Positions 59,991 to 64,000 of a DNA stretch of 64,000 bases are shown in pieces. The position numbers and the translations under genes were made by a program. The stretch's first letter is position 1. Each line of letters begins with the position of its first letter. The notes under the pieces are model-generated. The model had not been told where the DNA came from. It worked only from the letters and a program-made list of their open reading frames with translations, and searched no databases. The DNA comes from Microbacterium pseudoresistens (GTDB taxonomy: Bacteria > Actinomycetota > Actinomycetes > Actinomycetales > Microbacteriaceae). The stretch spans positions 930,001 to 994,000 of the forward strand of contig NZ_JACCBH010000001.1 of the NCBI RefSeq assembly GCF_013409745.1. The letters run 5' to 3'.

Positions 59991-61724
59991 TCACCGCCCG
60001 GGACTCGATCGGCCCGGAAACAGCGCGGCGAGCAGGGGAAGCACCGATGCGCCGACGAGGATCCAGCCGAGCACGGGGACGACGGGAACGATGAGGGCCC
60101 CGCCGACGAGCAGCGCGGCGAACAGGATCGCCCACAGCACGCGCCGCGCGAGGCGCAGCAGGCGGTCGAGGCGGCGTTCAAGGCGACTGGTGTCGAACGT
60201 CACCGTCCCCTCATCGATGCGGGTGATGACGTCGTCGATCCGCTTCGGCAGGCGCCAGGCCACGCTGACGGACTCGAGCGCACGATGCGCCGTCTCCTGC
60301 ACGACGCTGCCGCTCTCGTCGCGGAGGAGCTTCGTCGCGTACGGCTCGACCGAGTCCCAGATGTTGAACTCGGCATCCAGGCCGCTGCACATCCCCGACG
60401 TGAGCGAGACCGCGCGGATGAGCAGTAGCAGGTCTTCGGGCAGCTGGAACGGCAGCGCCCGCACCATGTCTCCGAACTCCTCGGCGAAGTCACGGAACTC
60501 GCGCGGATCGACATCCTTCAACTGCGCGAAGCCCATGCCGCCGAACCTTTCGAAGAGGGCGCCGAGCGCACGCTCGAGCCCGGCCGTATCGGCGCGGGGC
60601 AGTAGCACGCCGATCTCCTTCGCGGCGGCGACCATCCCGCGCCCATCGCGTGCGGCAACGGCGATCACGAGCGAACGCAGTCCGTGGCGCAGGTCAGGCG
60701 AGACCTCGGTCATCATCCCGAAGTCGACGAACGTGAGCCGCCACGGCGCGGAGTCTGTCGGCGCGGCACCGGGTCCGCACGGTGTCACGAAGATGTTGCC
60801 GGGATGCGGATCGGCATGCACGAAGCCGTGAGTGAACAGCTGATCGAACATCACCTCGGCGAACGCGCGCGCCACCTCGGCCGGATCGATGCCCGCCGCG
60901 CGCAGCGCATCCGCGTCGTTGATCTTGATCGCCGTGACATCCGACAGGGTCAGCACCCGCCGGGTCGTGCGCTCCCAGGCCACCTCAGGGGTGTCCACCC
61001 GCGGATCGCCGGCAAACGCCTCGGCGAAGCGCGCGGCGTTCGCCGCCTCGTGCAGATAGTCGATCTCCTCACGGCTGGTCTGCGCGAACTCCTCGACCAG
61101 CGCCGGCGCGTCCACCCTCTCGGCGACGAATCTCACCCGCTGCGTCCACCGGGCCACGCGCCGCAGCGCGGACAGGTCGGTCGCGACGACCCCGTCGATA
61201 CCCGGACGCTGCACCTTGACCACGACATCCTCGAACCCGGTATCGCCGGCGTCCTGTGCCGACAGCCGCGCCCGATGCGCCTGTCCCAGCGACGCAGCGG
61301 CAAGCGGCGCCGCCTCGAACGACGCGAAGACTCTCTCCAGCGGCGCTCCCAGCTCGGCCTCGGCGAGCGCGCGGATCTCGGCGAACGGCACGGGCGGCAC
61401 CTCGTCCTGAAGCCCCGCGAGCTCATCGGTGATCTCGGGCGGCAGCACGTCCAGCCGCGACGACATGAACTGGCCGACCTTGATCATGAGTCCGCCGAGT
61501 TCCACCGCCAGTCCGTGGAACCGCCGCGCGAAGCGCCGCATCCGCGCCGCGCGTGTGCGCTCGGCGATGCCTCGCATCCCGATCCTGGGCAGGATGAGCT
61601 CGAACCACCAGACCGAGGCGAACTCGCGCGCGGCGAAGAGCAGGATGCGACGGTACCGGGCACGGTGGCGCGCGGGCACCCGATCGGCAGGGTCGGTTGC
61701 GGGCGCGGGGTCGGCCGACGTCAT
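59991..61724 (-). CDS. AarF/UbiB (ABC1) family atypical kinase
   Basis: A 577-residue protein of the ABC1/UbiB family. Family marks: GLMIKVGQFMSSR (the KxGQ motif), AASLGQAHRA, VVVKVQRPGIDG, FVHADPHPGNIF (catalytic loop) and TFVDFGMM. Two hydrophobic spans at the C-terminus (about 530-570) anchor it in the membrane. UbiB proteins support quinone or lipid metabolism; the target is not visible here. It lies six bases after a PadR gene, in one unit. Confidence 0.92.
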   Translation of the reverse strand: MTSADPAPATDPADRVPARHRARYRRILLFAAREFASVWWFELILPRIGMRGIAERTRAARMRRFARRFHGLAVELGGLMIKVGQFMSSRLDVLPPEITDELAGLQDEVPPVPFAEIRALAEAELGAPLERVFASFEAAPLAAASLGQAHRARLSAQDAGDTGFEDVVVKVQRPGIDGVVATDLSALRRVARWTQRVRFVAERVDAPALVEEFAQTSREEIDYLHEAANAARFAEAFAGDPRVDTPEVAWERTTRRVLTLSDVTAIKINDADALRAAGIDPAEVARAFAEVMFDQLFTHGFVHADPHPGNIFVTPCGPGAAPTDSAPWRLTFVDFGMMTEVSPDLRHGLRSLVIAVAARDGRGMVAAAKEIGVLLPRADTAGLERALGALFERFGGMGFAQLKDVDPREFRDFAEEFGDMVRALPFQLPEDLLLLIRAVSLTSGMCSGLDAEFNIWDSVEPYATKLLRDESGSVVQETAHRALESVSVAWRLPKRIDDVITRIDEGTVTFDTSRLERRLDRLLRLARRVLWAILFAALLVGGALIVPVVPVLGWILVGASVLPLLAALFPGRSSPGR

Positions 61725-61730
61725 CGGACG

Positions 61731-62324
61731 TCAGTCGGCGAGGATCGTGTAGAGCCTGCGCCGAGCCTCATCGAGCACGGCCACGGCCTGGTCGATCTGC
61801 GCGGGCGATCCCGACCGCTGCACCTGCGCGACGGCGGCGGCGAGGTCCACACCTGCCTTGGGCAGCGCGCCGAACGGCGGGGCCGGCTTGGCCGTTCCGG
61901 TCTCCCACGGCAACGGCTTCTCCTCGCCTTCGGCGGCCTCGCGCCCGGCATCGGTGAGCGAGTACGTCTTGCGGCCGCTGCGCTCCTCGGCCTCGATGAG
62001 CCCCTCATCGGCGAGCAGCTGCAGCGTCGGGTAGACCGATCCGGCGCTGGGCTTCCACGCGCCCTCACTGCGATCTTCGATCTCCTGGATGATCTGGTAC
62101 CCGTGCATCGGCTGTTCGGCGAGCAAGGCCAGCACGGCGGTGCGCACGTCTCCCCGGGCCATGCGGCTCGGTGCCGGGCGCTGGTCGAACGCCGACCGCA
62201 GCTGGTCCATGACCTCCCAGAGTCCCGCCCCGGCGCGGCCGAACGCGGGCCCGAACCCGTTCATCGGGTTACCAGGGCCGCCGGAGCGCTCTCCGCCGAA
62301 ACCCCTCGATCCGTATCCGTCCAT
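61731..62324 (-). CDS. PadR-family transcriptional regulator
   Basis: A 197-residue regulator. A Gly-rich N-terminal tail (about 1-55) precedes a PadR winged helix (RGDVRTAVLALLAEQPMHGYQIIQEIEDRSEGAWKPSAGSVYPTLQLLADEGLIEAEERSGRKTYSLTDAG) and a helical dimerisation tail. It is probably autoregulated through palindromic TATA-containing sequences upstream (62369-62378) and controls the AarF gene behind it. Confidence 0.92.
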   Translation of the reverse strand: MDGYGSRGFGGERSGGPGNPMNGFGPAFGRAGAGLWEVMDQLRSAFDQRPAPSRMARGDVRTAVLALLAEQPMHGYQIIQEIEDRSEGAWKPSAGSVYPTLQLLADEGLIEAEERSGRKTYSLTDAGREAAEGEEKPLPWETGTAKPAPPFGALPKAGVDLAAAVAQVQRSGSPAQIDQAVAVLDEARRRLYTILAD

Positions 62325-62368
62325 GACGACCTCCTCGATCCGGCCCGCATGCGCGAGCGATAGCTCGA

Positions 62369-62378
62369 CGATATATCG
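62369..62378. promoter_or_regulatory. Candidate PadR operator
   Basis: CGATATATCG is a perfect 10-base palindrome in an AT-rich island 45 bases upstream of the PadR start; the flanks (GCTATGTATCGG) add a partial repeat. Its place fits autorepression. The assignment is inference. Confidence 0.5.
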
Positions 62379-62433
62379 CTATGTATCGGAACGGAAGTGT
62401 TTCGGGCAGATGCTCAGGGTTCGCCGCGACAGC

Positions 62434-62588
62434 GGGGACGGATGGCTGAACGGCACCGTCGCGGGTGGGACAGATGGCTGAGCGAAACGGGCCGATCACA
62501 CCGACACGCCACCGCGAGGCCGCGACACGCCGTTGGGTCTCAGCCATTCGTCCCCGCCGGCCGCTTGCCGCTCAGCCATCCGTGCCCC
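62434..62588. repeat. Cluster of four GGACGGATGGCTGA-type repeats
   Basis: Direct copies at 62434-62452 and 62467-62484 and inverted copies at 62540-62555 and 62571-62588 share GGACRGATGGCTGA, with small variants. Pairing of direct with inverted copies would give a large hairpin in the gap between PadR and purL. The spacer includes CACACCGACACGCC, also similar to the other cluster (CACACCGACGACACGCC). Confidence 0.75.
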
Positions 62589-62654
62589 GGATCTGCCGAG
62601 ACCGCCGCCCCCGTAGACTGAACGTGCCCCGCCGGCCCTTCCCTTGGAGTGCGC

Positions 62655-64000
62655 GTGACCGCCTCGAACACCCCCACGACCCACGTCCCCGACTCGGTCG
62701 AGAACGCCCTCGCGACTCCCGAGAAGGAGCAGCCGTACGCGGCCCTCGGGCTCAAGCCCGAGGAGTACGAGCAGATCAAGACGATCCTCGGCCGCCGCCC
62801 CACGAGTGGCGAGCTGGCGATGTACTCCGTGATGTGGTCGGAGCACTGCTCGTACAAGTCGTCCAAGAAGTACCTGCGCCGCTTCGGCGAGAAGGTCTCC
62901 GACGAGATGCGCGAGCGCCTCATGGTCGGCATGGGCCAGAACGCCGGCGTCGTGGATGTCGGCGAGGGCTGGGCGGTCACGTTCAAGGCCGAATCGCACA
63001 ACCACCCGTCGTTCATCGAGCCGTTCCAGGGTGCGGCGACGGGCGTGGGCGGCATCGTCCGCGACATCATCTCGATGGGCGCGCGCCCGGTCGCGGTGAT
63101 GGATGCGCTCCGCTTCGGCGCCATCGACCACCCCGACAGCGCCCGCGTCGTGCACGGCGTGACGGCCGGCATCAGCTTCTACGGCAACTGCCTGGGCCTG
63201 CCCAACATCGGCGGCGAGACGGTGTTCGACGCCGTCTACCAGGCCAACCCGCTCGTCAACGCCCTCGCCGTGGGCGTCCTCCGCCACGAAGACCTGAAGC
63301 TCGCCAACGCCACCGGCGTCGGCAACAAGGTCGTGCTCTTCGGCGCGCGCACGGGCGGCGACGGCATCGGCGGCGCCAGCATCCTGGCCTCCGACTCCTT
63401 CGACGACGGCGGCCCCACCAAGCGCCCCGCGGTGCAGGTCGGCGACCCGTTCGCCGAGAAGGTGCTCATCGAGTGCTGCCTGGAGCTGTACAAGAAGGAG
63501 CTCGTGGAGGCCATCCAGGACCTCGGCGCCGCGGGTATCTCCTGCGCCACGAGCGAGCTGGCCGCGAATGGCAACAGCGGCATGCGCGTCTCACTCGACG
63601 ACGTGCTGCTGCGCGACCCCACGCTCACCGCCGAGGAGATCCTCATGAGCGAGTCGCAGGAGCGGATGATGGCGATCGTCGCCCCCTCTAAGCTCGACGC
63701 GTTCATGGAAGTCGTGAACAAGTGGGAGGTCGAGACGAGCGTGCTCGGCGAGGTCACCGGCGACGGCCGGCTCGTCATCGATTGGAAGGGCGAGCGCATC
63801 GTCGACGTCGACCCGTCGACCGTCGCCGTCGACGGCCCCGTGTACGACCGCCCCGTCGCCTACCCGACGTGGATCGACGCACTCCAGGCGGATGCCGCCG
63901 AACTCCTGCCCCGCTCGAACGACCCCGAGGTGCTGCGCGAGCAGTTCCTGCAGCTGCTGGGCTCGCCGAACCTCGCCGACACCCGCTGGATCACCAACCA
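62655..64000 (+). CDS. purL: Phosphoribosylformylglycinamidine synthase subunit PurL (5' part)
   Basis: The 448 codons visible encode the start of PurL, which converts FGAR to FGAM in purine synthesis using ammonia from PurQ. Visible landmarks are [61 protein letters not shown] and [13 protein letters not shown]. The GTG at 62655 is preferred because GGAG lies five bases upstream; a GTG at 62649 would overlap it. The gene runs off the right edge of the window. Confidence 0.96.
   Translation, partial: MTASNTPTTHVPDSVENALATPEKEQPYAALGLKPEEYEQIKTILGRRPTSGELAMYSVMWSEHCSYKSSKKYLRRFGEKVSDEMRERLMVGMGQNAGVVDVGEGWAVTFKAESHNHPSFIEPFQGAATGVGGIVRDIISMGARPVAVMDALRFGAIDHPDSARVVHGVTAGISFYGNCLGLPNIGGETVFDAVYQANPLVNALAVGVLRHEDLKLANATGVGNKVVLFGARTGGDGIGGASILASDSFDDGGPTKRPAVQVGDPFAEKVLIECCLELYKKELVEAIQDLGAAGISCATSELAANGNSGMRVSLDDVLLRDPTLTAEEILMSESQERMMAIVAPSKLDAFMEVVNKWEVETSVLGEVTGDGRLVIDWKGERIVDVDPSTVAVDGPVYDRPVAYPTWIDALQADAAELLPRSNDPEVLREQFLQLLGSPNLADTRWITN

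Overview
The window comes from a high-GC Gram-positive genome, most probably a Microbacteriaceae actinobacterium close to Microbacterium. This is inferred from the base composition, a DUF222/HNH endonuclease relic, a DUF3516-type helicase and many GTG starts. No rRNA, tRNA, CRISPR array, transposase or integrase was seen.

Left part (1-19.4 kb). A broken DUF222/HNH gene is followed by a five-gene iron-siderophore uptake and release operon on the minus strand, with a DtxR/IdeR-like inverted repeat in front of it. A slightly lower-GC accessory block follows. CaiB-type CoA transferase, crotonase and a GAF-PucR regulator run on the plus strand. They converge on a minus-strand operon with a urea/amide-type ABC importer (LivM and LivG fused), an amidase and a 60-residue AtzG/DUF4089-like partner. 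Together this looks like import of an amide, hydrolysis to an acid, CoA activation and hydration. Next is an HMG-CoA lyase plus class II HMG-CoA reductase pair, the signature of mevalonate catabolism.

Middle part (19.5-46.3 kb). Housekeeping and mixed genes: a DUF3516 helicase, a DUF808 protein, an MscS channel, an operon of sugar symporter, ChbG deacetylase and PHP hydrolase, RNase HI, a BCCT transporter, and an ArsR/SRPBCC pair. A ten-gene catabolic cluster occupies 33.7-43.1 kb: a GntR regulator, an extradiol-like VOC dioxygenase, an FAH-type hydrolase, a complete NitT/TauT-type importer, a fused CMD-alpha/beta hydrolase, a flavin ring hydroxylase and an Atz-type amidohydrolase. Its substrate is unknown, but an N-containing aromatic or heterocycle fits. 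A PfkB kinase and a MarR/VOC divergent pair with two identical operators follow.

Right part (46.3-64 kb). Remnants of a DUF4143 ATPase and a TetR gene without its DNA-binding domain mark the edge of a defence island of visibly lower GC. Five minus-strand genes joined by short overlaps encode a DUF6339-like protein, an unknown two-part protein, a MORC-like GHKL ATPase, a PD-(D/E)XK nuclease and a Z1 helicase. A C5-cytosine methyltransferase lies upstream on the same strand and a Vsr endonuclease is divergent. A compact MazG plus GIY-YIG-DUF2075 cassette lies next to it. Housekeeping genes return with ssb, an AarF/UbiB kinase with a PadR regulator, and the start of purL. Seven copies of a short intergenic repeat flank the AarF/PadR pair.
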